Source: Aquanectria penicillioides (Eukaryota > Ascomycota > Sordariomycetes > Hypocreales > Nectriaceae). From it: a stretch of DNA of 64,000 nucleotides. Made by a program: the position numbers and the translations under genes. Each line of letters opens with the position of its first letter. Positions within the stretch are counted from its first letter, which is position 1. Of this stretch, positions 22,478 through 35,900 are shown in pieces. The DNA lies in the NCBI GenBank assembly GCA_003415625.1, contig PYIU01000001.1, positions 1,674,001-1,738,000 of the forward strand, given 5' to 3'. Below the pieces are notes generated by a model that had not been told where the DNA came from, ran no database searches, and saw only the letters and a list, made by a program, of their open reading frames with translations.

Positions 22478-24109
22478 TGTCAAGGAGCGCAGCGAATTGG
22501 CTGCTTGTCGCAAAGGAATCGGGCTAGACGGGTCGATTGTGGAAATTAGGAGCCGCAAAAGACGGCTGTCGATGAGAGAGTGAGTTGCAGAGGAGAAGAA
22601 AAAGAGGCAGCCCGAGAAAATAGGCAGACAGCGAGGAGATAATGGCGAAAAGAGCTGGTCAGATGTCGATTCTGGAACGCCTTGATCGAAGTCGCTGCTG
22701 CACAGCCTGACTGGAAGCGGGACCGAAGCAGAGACAAGCCCGGCTGTGTTATGGCTTGGGTTGGGGAGCAGAGGACGAACCACGGCGCGAGACGACGAGC
22801 AACAACCCAACGCAAAACCGGAACAAGGACGCTGAAACTCAACGGAAATGCAAAAGAGATGCAGGGAGGGAAAGAAGAAAAAAACGCAGCGCTTAAATGA
22901 CTTGAAGCCAGCAACTCGCCGTGCGCAACGCCCAACAGGATGACGTTGCTCCTTGGGACGCAGCAGTTAGTTGCAGGACCTTTTTTTGGGGGCGAGTTTT
23001 GGCAGTGGCAGAAGCAGAATCAGAAAGCCACAGCTGACAAGGCGAACGGCGACTAAAAAAGCTGAGACAGATGTAGCGACAAAGGGGAGGAAGGTGGTTC
23101 GCGACCCCGTCTTTCCCTGCGACCTTGCTGCTCCTTCTAATGAATCCCCACTGTTTGGAGCAGTAGCAACGCACCTGTAGCCCCACCACGGGCCCTTCCG
23201 CCTGCACAGCCACCAACGTGAGGCAACCCCCTCCCCGGCTTGTCGGCATGGTATTGGCTTGGCTCTTGGCGTTTCTGACAAGAAGTCTTTCGACCTATGT
23301 ATGTAGATGCGAATTTGTTAGTTAGTTAAAATCGAGACTATTGAGTTAGAGTATCAATGGCAAAAGGTGATAGGACGGAAGGTGTTGAGGCTTTCAAGTT
23401 TTGGAAGAGATCTGTCAATTCGCTGAGAGATGTCGATGCGTAAGGCATGTATGCGGTTGGTATATACTTAGGTATGTATGCACTAGGTGAAGTAAAAGCC
23501 GATAGAATCCACCGAATCCACTCAAGGATATACTGGTAGAAAGTGGAAAAAGTAGTCGGGAAAAGTGGAAAAAGTCCGAGACAGGCAATCGTTGTAGAAA
23601 CAATGAAGCCGCAAAGAAAAGAAGCAGAATAGAAAAAAAAAGGGACCAGAAATGAAACCACATGTTCGTCTCATATATTCCTATACTCACGCTTTCACGC
23701 TGAGCCACGTCTTTCAAAGTTGATCATTCCATTCCGATCCATCGCCGTCAAAATATAGTCATCCAAGGTCAACCAGATCGAGTCCTTGCTCTCACAGTGC
23801 TGTGATTTGTCGCGTGTCGTCCTCCACAATTCGCAAAAACCGCCCCCAAGCCGCGCGAGCGTTCAAGGTACGGGTCAGATATCTAGAGACATCCAGCCAT
23901 GCAGCTGTCAACTGTCGGGCTTTCAACAACTCCTTGTGCGCCTCGAACCAAAACCCAACGCCTGGCATTGGCTGTAAACCCCAGCCAGTAAAAAAAAAAA
24001 ATCAGAGAAACATGTACACGAAGAGTATTTTGCACCCCCGCAAAAGTCAGGTTCCGTCGCTGTCGTAATCATAAATGTCGTCATCCCTTCAGCTCCTATC
24101 ACATAGGCC
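22478..24109. other. Intergenic, 1.6 kb
   Basis: Upstream region of the membrane-protein gene and 3' region of the adenosine deaminase gene, both on the minus strand. It includes short A-runs (around 23631-23641 and 23990-24001) but no open frame with family resemblance. Confidence 0.5.
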
Positions 24110-26116
24110 CTAAGCCACCTTAGGCTCGTTTCCGTAAGTGTCGATTAACCATCGCAAGAATTGTCGCCACTGGACTTCCCACTGGGCCGAAATGCGGGCG
24201 AACTCTGCCTCATCGAGGCATGCGTGCTCCATGCTCCACAGAACCAGTTGTTTCCATCCAAATAGCCCCATGTCGGCCTTGCCAACCATGGTTTGGTAGA
24301 AGTCGTGTGAGAGGGAAGACCTGAACAAAGTTCCGTTGTCGGAGCTCACTGTGCAGTGCACATTGTTGGCCAGGAGCTCATACATGGAGTGACCGCTGAC
24401 CCGGGGAGTGAGACCAAGAATCTCGTTGGAGATTGGGCACAATTCTAAACAGACGTTTCGCTCCTTCATGTGCTGCATAATGTAGGGGTGCTTGGATAGA
24501 GCGAAGCCGTGACCGATGCGCTTAGAGTTGAGAAGAAGAGCATCCACAAGGTTCTCATCGGTGTCAGCTCCCATGTCCAGAGTCTCGCCGCAGTGGAAGA
24601 GGAAGGGAATCTCTAGGTTCTCGAAGCGGCACTTTTGTTGGAACTCGAGAAACTCTGCGACAAAGTCCTTGAGGGGTCGGCCTTTAGATTCCTCGCCGAC
24701 AAGATCAAAACCTGCTCAAGTTAATATTTTGGTCAGGCAACTTCTTTCATGAGGCTTGCACATACCTGCGATCCACTGAGGCCACCGCTTCTTGAACTCG
24801 ATGCACTCATCGAGGGCGGCCTTGACATCTTGTTGCTTGAGGGACCTGGGGGTGCAGTAGATGACCTTGAGGCCACCAAATACCTTGTTCTGCTTAGCCA
24901 TGTCGGCCTTGAACTCCTCCACTTCGTCGATGATGATTTGCATGATTCCACGGTTGTCGATGGGCCCAGTGCCGTCGTCGTGATAGAGCTGGTTGCTGGT
25001 CATAAAGTTGGGGCGAATCTCGGCGTATTGGATGTTGTCTTTCATAAAGTCCTCGAGACACAGCCGAGTGTATTTTCGGTAGGCTGTCTCATAGTTGAAT
25101 AGTCCCTTCATCATCCTAGTCCGGCCGTTGAACTTTTCCCATGCGCTGTTTCACTGCAGTGTTAGAAACGGATGTTGCGGATGGGAAGACGGGCGAAGAT
25201 GGGTAAGACTCAAGACTCACCCTGAAGCTGTTTGTAAGTGGTTGTGAGCTTCTTGCTCGTGAAACATCAACTTCTCCAGCAACCACTCATCGGCAGAGCA
25301 CTTTTTGAAGCAGTCGGGAAAGCGCTGAAGGAAGTGCTTAAACTTCATGGTTTGTCGGGACTCATAAGAGGGAGAAAACAAGTCTCCGGGGCGCTCCTTT
25401 TCGGGGCTCATGAGCGAGAACTGGATCTCGCAGCGGTCATAGTTGACGCTGTCGTTGTCAGGGACGAGGGGGATGTTGCTGGTGATAAACATGCGGTCCA
25501 TGCCCTTTGCAATGTTGAGCAGGACGTGGGGGTCAAGACAGGCGTTGAAGTGGATATGCAGATGAGCGCCTTTGGGCATGTGACGAGCCACGTCGAACAA
25601 CGCAGTCTGGTTAATGAGCGGGACGTTGGACAAGAAGTGATCACCGGCGAACCGGGGATGCTTCTGGCCGCCAAAGCCGACGCGGGGCGGGGCGGCGTCG
25701 TAGACTCGGGCCTGGTCCTCGCGCTTGAGGCGCTGGATGATGTCGTCGGCGCGGCGCTCCTCGGGGGTGCTCTGGGTCCGGCATCGGAAGTCAAAGTCGA
25801 GGACCTTTTCGCGGCCGAGGACCTGCTGGCGCAGAGCAAAGTAAGCGTCGGACGACGAGTAGCCGGCGTCTGGGTTGATGCCGCGCCAAGTGGCATTGGC
25901 GATGGGGCTCAATGCGGCGACGTTTGAGTCGTGAGCATTGATGAGAGAGCGGGCAGCGGCCTGCTCGACATGGCGGACGGCCGCGGCGGGAGAGAGAGGC
26001 TTCTTCATGGTTTGCGACTGGACTGACGATTCAGTGTCCCGATGGCTGACTTCTTTGGAGGATGAGTCCTTGTGCAACCCAGCATCCGGGTCGGACCTGG
26101 AGCAGAGGGCCCCCAT
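24110..26116 (-). CDS. ADGF-type adenosine deaminase
   Basis: A 625-residue metal-dependent deaminase of the ADGF/CECR1 branch, converting adenosine-type nucleosides to inosine. Exons are 25221-26116, 24766-25145 and 24110-24711, with GT-AG introns of 75 and 54 bp; the junctions rebuild AWEKFNGRTRMMKGLFNYETAYR and WIAGFDLVGEES. Zinc/active-site motifs: HIH at 187-189 in GAHLHIHFNACLDP, HCGET with the catalytic Glu, and SSDN late in the barrel. There is no signal peptide, unlike the secreted animal ADGFs. Instead it starts MGALCSRS, with Gly2, Cys5 and Ser6 as in N-myristoylated and palmitoylated proteins. About 100 charged residues before the barrel are low in conservation. Length fits fungal members of 550-650 residues. 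Substrate could differ from adenosine. Confidence 0.9.
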
Positions 26117-27060
26117 TTAATATAAGGGTTGAGAGAGAGAGAGAGAGGAGAGTGAGGTGAGGTTGTCGCGTGAGCAGGGTAGTCGAGGGAGGCAAAGAGG
26201 GAGCGTAGGCAGAGGCGGAATGAAGTCACTCTGCAGCGCGATTCTTTGATTCGCCTCACGGTGGGTTGTGGTGCGGAGAGCCCCACGAGATGGACTATGT
26301 AGGCCAAGGCTGCCGCGCATAGGACGTTGACGAGGGGCGCGCGCCTAAGGTCGGATCCTGCTGGCCGGATCCAAAGTAGGCGGAGCGGTTGGCGGAGCTT
26401 CCTTGGTGTGACTGACTGGGGTGGGTTGGGAGGCAAGCCAAGTCAAAGGAAGGGGGAGGGGGGGGGTGTGCGCGCAAAGGTGTGCACGTCCGCGTATGGA
26501 AACGAGGGAGAATAAGAGAACGAGAGAGGGTAAAAGAGAGAGCGAGAGGGAGAGGGAGAGAGAGAGTGAGAAGGAAGCAAGAAAGGTGTGTGGAATGTAG
26601 TGGTGGGAGTGGGAGTGGAAGCAGGAGTGCGGGTGTCGTGGTGGTGGAGGGTGTAGCTTTGGCTTTGGCTTTGGTTTTGGCTTTTTTGGTTTTTGGGGCG
26701 AGGGAATAATCGCTGGGGAATTGAGTGCTGTGCCTGGCGCCGACAGCGGGATGTGTCACATCCGAATGAGGCTGGGGCTGAAAGAAACACAAGTCAGAGT
26801 GAGACTGAGAGAGGGAAAGAGAGGGAGAGGGAGAGAGATGGCGTACGGGCCGGGGCAGGGGGAAAGGGAGCGCACTTTAGTCTCAGTCGCGAGCGTGAGT
26901 CCTAAAGTTACCTGACCGGGGGACACGGGGGCGTGTGATTGATGATGCAGCTAGGTAGCTGGAGAGCAACGGAAAAGCAGGGTCCTGATGCAAGGAGGAA
27001 ACGCCAAAGCATGGCACTGATTGATTGTTTTTTTGGTGGGCGCCAAAGCCAAGTCAACCG

Positions 27061-27095
27061 CTCGTGGCTCGTGGCTCGTGGCTCGTGGCTCGTGG
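27061..27095. repeat. Five perfect copies of a 7-bp unit
   Basis: CTCGTGG repeated five times head to tail with no mismatch, in intergenic DNA. Confidence 0.95.
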
Positions 27096-28615
27096 CAGCC
27101 AAACCGGGTCGAGGTTAGGCACATGCATAGATCCAAGGTCAGGCTCCAGGCTGTCTTGTCACTTGTGTGCTGAAGATCTAATCTGTATCTGATACATACT
27201 TGCCTTGCCTACCAGAGCATGCCAAGCATGATGTCCATGTATCCAGGTTTGTACCCAACCTACCCGCGCACCCAAAGTAAAGTAGCATTAGGATTTATTT
27301 TTTTCATTCCTTGTTTTTGATTGTATTATCGATCTATTGTCTGTGGGTAATTAGTAGTCCGGCTAGCTGGGCACTTTGGCTAACAAGCCCAGCAACCGGC
27401 CCTAATAGGTACCTAGTAGGGATGCATCAACCCATGTATTTCTGCACACTACTTCGTACAACGGCGGTCTAGTTGTCGGTCTGGCTGTCTCTCTCTTCCA
27501 CACTCTCTCACGTATTAGCACAATGGGGGCACACTTGCGCGCGCATACAACGACAATAAGGCACCGACGCATGGATGCCTCCTGACTTCGCCCTTTGTTT
27601 GACGGAAAACGAGAAGAGTAAATCAGACCCCCCTAGCTAGTTCCGTAGGTAGTCACACTCCGCTCACCAAAGCCTTATGCGCGCCCTTTGACTGCGCTTT
27701 GTTTCACCGTCCTGTCTCGTCTCTACCCTTGACTCACCCTGCTAGCTCTCATTCTATTCTCTTTGTCGGGCTCTGCTAAGCGGCGGCCAAAGGAGCAGCA
27801 AAGCAACTTGGACCAACAGACAATTCACCACGGCAAAGCCGCTTCTATTTTCCCCTTCCCCCACCAAGCCCTGCTGACGTTGTACATGCGTTTAATCCAG
27901 AGCGGGGGTTGGAAATTGCACTTTGGTAAACTGCAGCTCCAGCTGACACTGAAGGAACAATTGATCGGTTGGTTACCTGGCTAACTATCCCCGGGATGGC
28001 GCCTCGTCAGAAAATGATGGTTATTTACTATCATTAGCATTACACAAGGATTCTGTCTCAAGCCGATATCCACCGCAGCGGACACCGCATGGCTGGATCT
28101 GTATCGCCGCTCGTCAAATCTACCATTACTTACATGCGCCGTGCGCCGGTGCCCACTTGCTGGGTTACCCCCCCTCCCTAACCGCTAACCACAGGTGTGA
28201 ATCAGCCCGTAGGGCTACCTATCATGGCTGTTCCACCTGTCACCCAGGGTCGGTCCCGTTGGCGAGCCGCCAAGTAAGCAGCAGCGACATGCTCTCCAGG
28301 GGAGGCCCCCCTCTGCAGGCGGGGACGCCCCCCCGCGCTGATCACCAAGGTTGAATTAATTTTCCAGGCGGCTTCTAGCCCTCTGGCCCCCCTCTGGCCC
28401 CTCTCTAATTGGGGCCCCCGGTTCCCTCTCTCCAGGCTGCGGAAGCGCTGGCCAATCACTAAACACCGCCCCCCGCCAACTGGCCGCTGGGCGCTCTGCG
28501 AGGCTCTTCGGCTTCGCCCTCCCGCTTATTGGCCGGCCGCACTGGTAGGCCTCTCTCCACAGCCTCAGCCTCATGGTCGCCAACGTCGCTCTCCGTTTGG
28601 TCGGTACACTTTGTA

Positions 28616-28639
28616 GATTTTGATTTTGATTTTGATTTT
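28616..28639. repeat. (GATTTT)4 microsatellite
   Basis: Four perfect hexamer copies in the gene-free interval. Confidence 0.95.
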
Positions 28640-29537
28640 GGTTGACATTGCTGTTCCACCATCGGCGCCGCCACGAGATCCTCTCCCAAACCCCCGGATT
28701 CCCCTGCTCCACCCACTCCCCCGTATTTCATCCTCCCCGTTCTGCCAATCGGCAGCGTCTCCCGAGGCTTAGACCCTGAGCCGGGCCACATCGCCTCCAG
28801 CCTTGAGCCAGCCCCAGCCCCTTGGCCGTCTTCGTGATGCCCTCAAAACACCATGTCCGCCCCCGCCCCCCCCCCTTGGGCTTCTTCTACTTCAGGTTCT
28901 ATGACCCGCTTTAGGAAATCCCCGAGCGCTCCACCGTCTCCATCGCGTTGCTCCAGATCGACCCATCGCCCATCACACCTCTATCAACTACCCGATTCAG
29001 ACATGCCATCCCTCCCATCAATATCAAATGTTACCCCCTTAAGCCCAGGCTGACTCTCCGCTCGTAATTTTCCCCAGTGATATGAAACTAATGCATCAAA
29101 AGTTCGTGAAAAGCCGTGCCCGCTGTCAATTTCAATTCAAATAGCCATGCCACTATATCACACCAACTGCAAACAACCAACCATCACCCCCCCTCCCCCA
29201 TGCGCGCGCCTCAGCATGTAGCATTGCCTCGTGTTTTCAACAGTTCCCCCACCTCAAATTTTTCAAAACCCCTCCAATTGAACCCTCCGACTGATCATCT
29301 CTAAGCCTCACCTGAACTCGAAGTGGATCTTTCATCTTGCCATGCTAACAATGGCTCCAGGTCATCATGCCTGGACTCGCTTCACTCCCAGTCTCACTCA
29401 CTCTCTCGTGTTAGACCTACACCATCCATCCCGCAAACTTAGACCCATCGAGACCCTGCTACTTGGTGTCGACAAACACCCTCTCGCAGCCAAAAGGGCC
29501 ACTCCCCTCGGGAACATCACGGGAACAACAACGTCAC

Positions 29538-29597
29538 CATCATCATCATCATCATCATCATCAGCATCATCATCAGCATCAGCATCAGCATCATCAC
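29538..29597. repeat. CAT/CAG trinucleotide microsatellite
   Basis: About 20 trinucleotides, mostly CAT with interspersed CAG. One frame reads as His/Gln tract, but the surrounding frame has no other protein character, so it is treated as a microsatellite. Confidence 0.85.
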
Positions 29598-29952
29598 TGT
29601 TGCAAAAGCCAGACATACTGCTGGGTAATAACCATAACCAGCCCTGTATTGCAGTGCCCCTGCTGCCTGGTATACAAAGTCTATCGAGTATTGTTTCCAT
29701 TACCTCAAGGTATCCCTGAATCCCACCCTTATAAAAGTACAGAGGCAGTGCAATTCCGTTTCGCCAGTGGGCCCCCTAGTCGTTGTCCGACCAGCCCAGT
29801 TTCCATCATTTGCTATTCGCTCCCTCGTTCTTCCCCGCCTTGATTTGGCGTGTGCTGCACCTGTTCCTTAACCTGTCATCACATCTGAATGCTACGAGGT
29901 TGAGCTCGGAATCGCCCCACACATCTTTTTGGTTTTCTTTCACTCCTCTTGC

Positions 29953-32900
29953 TCAAGCGAAGTAGCTCTTCCAAAGCACACCCTCCAAGTCTTCCAACTG
30001 CTCGGATGTGAAATACTACCCAATGTGTTAGCACGCCTCTTCTTCTGCACAGCCACTCATGCTGACTCGTTGGGTAACCTTGATATCACTTACCTTTTGA
30101 TCTACTGTCCAGCTATCCTGCCTAGTCTTCTTGAACTCGCTCAAGATCGTCTTCGTTGCCTTGCCGACAACACCAGGATCACCTGCAGCTCTACGCGCCA
30201 ATGTTGCTAGCACTTCGGGCATCCACACCGGTGGCGGAGTCGCGTAGGGGAATGCCTCGATCAGGGCGCCTAGGCCTAGGACTGCAGCGTGCCGCCTTGT
30301 GATTTGCTTGTGCACATCCACGGGCGTTTCTGTTCCAGGGAGCTGCCGTCGGCGCTTGGGCATTGGGTTGAGACGAAGCTCGTTTTCGAAACGATCCTTG
30401 AGGTGTTCGATCATCGGATCACGGATCCGGCGAGGCGAACACCGGATCATGCCTGCCAGCGTGGTGGAGGCGCATGAGCGCACCTCTAGCTGCGAGTCGC
30501 CAAGCATGTCTGAGACGGCGGTGAAGAGGAGGTCTCGCTCCGGGGCCCTCGTCAAGAAGATTCTCCTGAAGTAAATCACCTGCATGTTCACCAACGCCCG
30601 CAGGCGCTGATGCCAGCTCACTGCCGTCTTGCCGATTCGGATGAGCGCCTGGATGAACTCTGCATCCTCACCATCCCTAAAGGGGATGTTGGGGAGGTGG
30701 CGGTACACATGGTAGGCCAGTCTCATTAGCTCTGGGTCCTCCTTGACGTCCATCATATGCAGCAACTCCTCCATAAAGGGGCGGGGAAGAAGGGCACTAG
30801 TTGGATGCACTCATGAGATGAGAGGGTGCAGTCCAGCCACATAAGCACCGTCTTGGAACCAGACGTGTACGAACAGGGGGTCTGCTGCCCTGGCGTCCGC
30901 TCGTGACGCCATTTCTCAAGGCGATTGAATACGTCCTTGATGGTTGCAGAGAACTCCGCATCCGGTCGGTAAGGGCGTATGCCGGTCGACGAGGCAGATT
31001 TGTTCTCCTCAAGAAGCTTGCTCACGTTCTCGAATGACTCGTGGTAACGTGTCTTGTAAATGACGGAGATGACCCTACCGATTGCCTCGCGGACTGCCTT
31101 GTAAGGGTGATCGATGTGCTGCAAGAAGTCCTCCAGGATTGGCTTCTCATGTTGGAAGTGCCAGCCACCATCAGCGATGATAAACTCCAGCAGCTGAACC
31201 TTGGACGACTCCTTGAAGGCGGCATTGGATGTCATGTCAAGGCGGAATGATCGAAGGGTGTCCACAATCTCGTGAGATCTGCGGGGATCCTTTGAATCCA
31301 GAATCAAATGAAGACATGTGAGCCAGTACTGAAGGTTCTCAGGGGTCAAGTCATCGGCAAAGACCTTGAGAATGAAGGGTGCAGCAAACGCCCAAACTCG
31401 GTTGCGGATCTCCGGCGGGTCATCGCTAGACCCAGCGAGCAGGGCACCTAGGATCTCCGAGGTTGCTCGATGTTGGTGCTTGTCGTTACCATCACCATAC
31501 ACCTCCTTGGTCAGCTCTTTGACATCCTCCAGAGTCACGACCGTTTTGCCATAGTGCATCAGGTCAAAGACGTGCATGAGAAGGTAGACATTGCTCATAC
31601 GGAATCGATCCGTGGAGGCATCTCGAGGCTCCTGCTTGAGGTAGTCGAAGCACTGCGAGCACCACTCGCGGGTCAAAATCTTACCGATCCGTTCCCGGAC
31701 GGCACTCTCAACTTCGTCATAGGAGTCGAAGGGGAGAGGCTTAGCACGGAAGGCGGTAAACTTTTTGCCCCATACAAGCCAGCCAGGGTGGTCAGAGTCT
31801 ACCATGTACGCGGCACCCTCAGGTTGCTTAAACGCTTCCAAGAATCGCTTAGTGAATTCTGCATCACCCTTCTCAACAGGGACCACGACCCTGTTTCTAT
31901 CACCCGTCTCCTTCTCCAGGAGGTAGTTGCGGTACTCATGACCATATACCGCACGCATGTCGATGGCGGTGAAAACCGATGTGAATGCATTGAGGTAGTA
32001 TCCCCTCAGGCCGGGATGAGGGTCATTGGTACCGTACGCAACCAAGTCAACGAATTCTTTAGGGGCGACGCCAACGAATCGGAGACACAGGTTGGTAGCG
32101 AAGATGGCGCAGCGAGTGGCAATCTTCCAGTGTGCGCCCTTGGCCAATTGGGTCAACTCCAAACCAAGCTTGGCCTTGGAGTCCTCCACCCGCTTTCGGC
32201 GTTGGAGGATGAATTGATGTCGCGAGTCAATAGCATCGGTAACATCCTCAGGGGGCCTGATAGTGCGCACTACGTCGTCATCTAGGATGATCATGCGCTC
32301 GAATGGCTTGCCAAAATCAATCAAGGTGTACAGCGCAGATGACCCCAAGTTTTGAATGGACGGCTTGTCAATGCCGGCGGTCTTGATGTACAAGCGCATA
32401 GCCTCAGGGGCAAAGCGCCAGTCCTTGAGCAGGGTCTTGATGAGTGATGTGAACAGCAAGGTGTACATGCCGCCCTTGATGCGGTCATGGTCGTTGGTTT
32501 CAATCGCATGTCGGAACTTGTCCAAAATCACAGGGATTACCAAGGGTCTTCCGCCAATGAGGGACTTGAGCGACGAATCCTGGGCACTCTGTGCAACACG
32601 ACGCACATCGGCGTACAGCGAAAGACTAGATTCTGCCAAGTCAAGCAAGAGACGCTTGTCCAATTCGCTCTTTTGCCTGGTAGAGGCATTGTGCTTGCGG
32701 CGCAGCAGCTGGTATGCCTCGGCTCTCTTAATGAGCAGCGGGCGCGGGTACACTTTTCGGAGACCTTTGATCTTGAAGGCGGCAATGTCTGCCTTGTAGA
32801 GCCTCAAGTGCCTTTCCAATGGGTGGGCTGAGCGTTCAATGCCCACATCTGTGATCCAGGTGCGGTAAGCCGCATACAGAGCAGTGAAGCTGTTAACATC

Positions 32901-35900
32901 ATCTTCCTGGTTCTCATTGAGGAACGAATGAGTCCTCGTAAGAAGGTGGCCTAGCTCATCACGTAGATCGTGGATCTTACGATAAGCGGCATCAGCGGGC
33001 TTGAGGACGTATCCCGCCTTGTAGCGGAATTGGGGTCGGAGCTCCTCATCCTCAGCAACCTCGGCGAGTGGGTCCTCGTCAATCATCATCTCATCATCAT
33101 CACCCACTTCACGGTCTTCGCCATTTGAGCCGTTGATCACGCCTGCCGCACGTTCGGGGTCAAACATTGTGGCCATGCCGGAGGTGACAAGGCGAATCTG
33201 CTGCATGAGCCTGGATACCTCGTCGGACCACTCCTTGTTCTTGCCAGTTCGGCTGACTGGAGGGTTATCGCTCATAAGCAGCTCTAGCTGCTCCTTGGCG
33301 GACTTGGTTTGCGACGCGAAAAGCTCCACGGCAAAATCAATCTCTGCGGGCGAAGGCTCGTGCCATCGAATGCTGAGATCAGCAGGTGCTGTAGTTTTAC
33401 CCCAGTCATCAACATCGATGCCTCGCTTGATGACCTCTGGCTCATACAGAGCGTGATCGATGGGGTATGTGTGGGTTAAGTTGAGAAGGAGATGATGAAT
33501 GTAGTTGGAAATAAGAATAGTTGGCAAGCCACGGCACTTCTCTTGCATGTAACCAGCAATTCCAAGGAGTTCATCCTTGTACTTGAGCACCTCGCTACCA
33601 ACGTGGACAACGGCCATGGCTAACATGCTGACGTACCAAACGAGGGCTCGGTCACGAGGCAAGTAGTCAGTGCCACTGCTTCGATCTGAGGCTGCATTGT
33701 TGAACTCGATTTCATTTCGAATACTGACAACGAGCATGGGAATGAAGACCTTGAGAGTCTTCTCAGGGTTGACTTTGCACAGAGCATTGAGGATCCAAGC
33801 CATGGCATCTCTGGCCTGATGGACGACGTGAGTCGAAACAAACGTCGCGATCTTTTCTAGCGCCATGTCGAAGAGCTCTGGCGACAACGACGCGAACAAG
33901 GGCGACAACGCCGCCGGGAGGGCGTTGATGACATTGTCCTCGGGCGTTCCGCCACGAACCTGGTTGGCATCGGGCAGGTTCTCCAGGAGAGTAAAAACCT
34001 TGCCCAGAAGCGTCATGATGAATTCACCAAATCCAGTGGTTGAGGATCTTAGAATGTTGGCTTCATCCTCATCACTCAGTTCATTTGTGTAGTCAATCTT
34101 GATATTCTGCCCCTCACGCTCCATGCGGTCCATTTCACCTTGGACCCACTCCATGGCCAGCGTAGTATCATGAATATGGCTATCTTCTTTGGTCAATGGT
34201 ACCATAGGAATGCTGAAGGCAACGCTTTGGATAAAGTTGAGCGTGTATTGGGTCTTGTTCAGATCGTTGGCATCAATACCAGGCAGAGCAAGGGCCAACA
34301 GCGCTGTGATGTGGCACCGGTATCCCTTGAGCTTGGACATAATGTTGGCAATCATCTGTAGTCCGTTCAGACTGGATGTGGTCCTGTGCACCTCGACCAG
34401 CCCCTGGAGACTGGGGTAGAATCGTTGCAGAGCACCGGGCAGAACCAGGTCAGGTTCCAGGTAGGCCAGCCCCTGTAGAGCGCTATAGTAGTAGTACGAA
34501 ACTCTACTGCTCTTGGAAAACAGTCCCATAAATGTGACTTCCCTGAGCGAGAGGACAAATCGCTTCTTCAGGTCCTCGTTGATTCTGCGCTCCTGAGGGA
34601 TGTCCAACTCACCGCTCTGTTCGCGATTCCATCGCGAGACAAAGGCCTCGGTGAGGTAGAGCGTGAGCTGGCCCAGCATCGTGGTCCATGACCCCTGGTT
34701 GGAAGGGTGGAAGAAAGTATCGATGGATTCCATGAAACCTTCTAGGCTGGACATGATGGAGTCGTCATCCTGCAGCGACGCGGGTGAGAGCGAGCTGACG
34801 ATGAGGCGGGCAATCATGTATGCCACCGGGTACTTCTTCTTGTCCTTCTCCACATAGGCGCCAGCACCCGAAAGATAATCAAGGGGTGTGTACGGGGAAT
34901 TTGCTTGACCAACAGGAATCTGAGTCAGCCTCATAATGGCAGTGAAGATCAAGTCGGATTGGTCCTTTGTAAAGATGCCATGGCTTCCATACGGGACGTG
35001 GGCACAGTGCATGTGATCCCTCGCCATGCGGGAAAACAGGTCAATAAAGAAGATATCAAATGCCTTTGAGCGATTGATAATGGACCACAAATGGAAAAGG
35101 GTAGGGAAGAACTCTCTCGGCTGAGACTGGAGCTCATTTGCGGGAGCAGGATGGCTGGGCAACAAGGCATTGAGGACACCGACAACGATGAAGGCATTCG
35201 GCAATTCATTTACGCTGAAGTACGGCAGGAACTCTTCCAGCATGGCCCGACGATCGGCAGGGTCAAAGTATATATGGGCATGGGTGCACAGCTTCAGCAG
35301 CTGCTTTGCCGTTCGTCGTCGGTTGCTCTGGTGGGCGGGGACCTCTGAGGGTAGTACCCAGGCCTTGATCTCGTCCCACAGCGGCCGCCAGTCGAGCGTG
35401 AGGTCCTCGCCGGGCTTGAGGTAGTGGTTTTTCCTAACAGAGAGAGGTCAATGACTGGACACACGATACGGGGGACCTGGTTTCGGGGACGCACCTCGTC
35501 AGGGTCATGACCATGCGCAAGAATCGGTCTGCGGCGGTGGCATCCAAACCGGGCGACAAGGCAAGGGAGTAGTAGAGCTTAGCGAGCTTAGCCCGCAGCT
35601 CCCTGGTCATCTCGAACTTGAGGGTGAGCCATCCTTGAAGTTCCCTTGTCCAGTGCAGGGCACCGGGGGAGAAGTCCTCAGCCTTGACGGCGATGTAGAG
35701 CTGCTTCAGGATGCCCTGCAGGGCGGCATCACGCTGGGCCTCCTCTTCAACCTCGAAGGGCAGCTGCTGGAAGTATGCAAAGGTGCGCGGTCGATAGCGC
35801 TTCTTGTCGTCTTCGTCGGACTTGGAGCAGGGGATGCCGGGGGAGGTGGCCCGCGAGATGGGCTCGTATGGGATGAAGCTGGAGAGCAGGTGGGATGCCG

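Larger units (their letters stand above)
26117..29952. other. Gene-free interval rich in simple repeats, 3.8 kb
   Basis: Lies between the adenosine deaminase start (-) and the Blm10 3' end (-). It contains GA-rich tracts (26128-26150 and 26500-26580), a 5-copy heptamer (27061-27095), a GATTTT repeat (28616-28639) and an imperfect CAT/CAG microsatellite (29538-29597). Open frames within it are low-complexity and mutually inconsistent, so none is called. It could hold long 5' untranslated or non-coding transcripts. Confidence 0.5.

Noticed and set aside
29463..29843. Frame containing a His/Gln tract
   Set aside because: The tract is a CAT/CAG microsatellite and the flanking residues look random.
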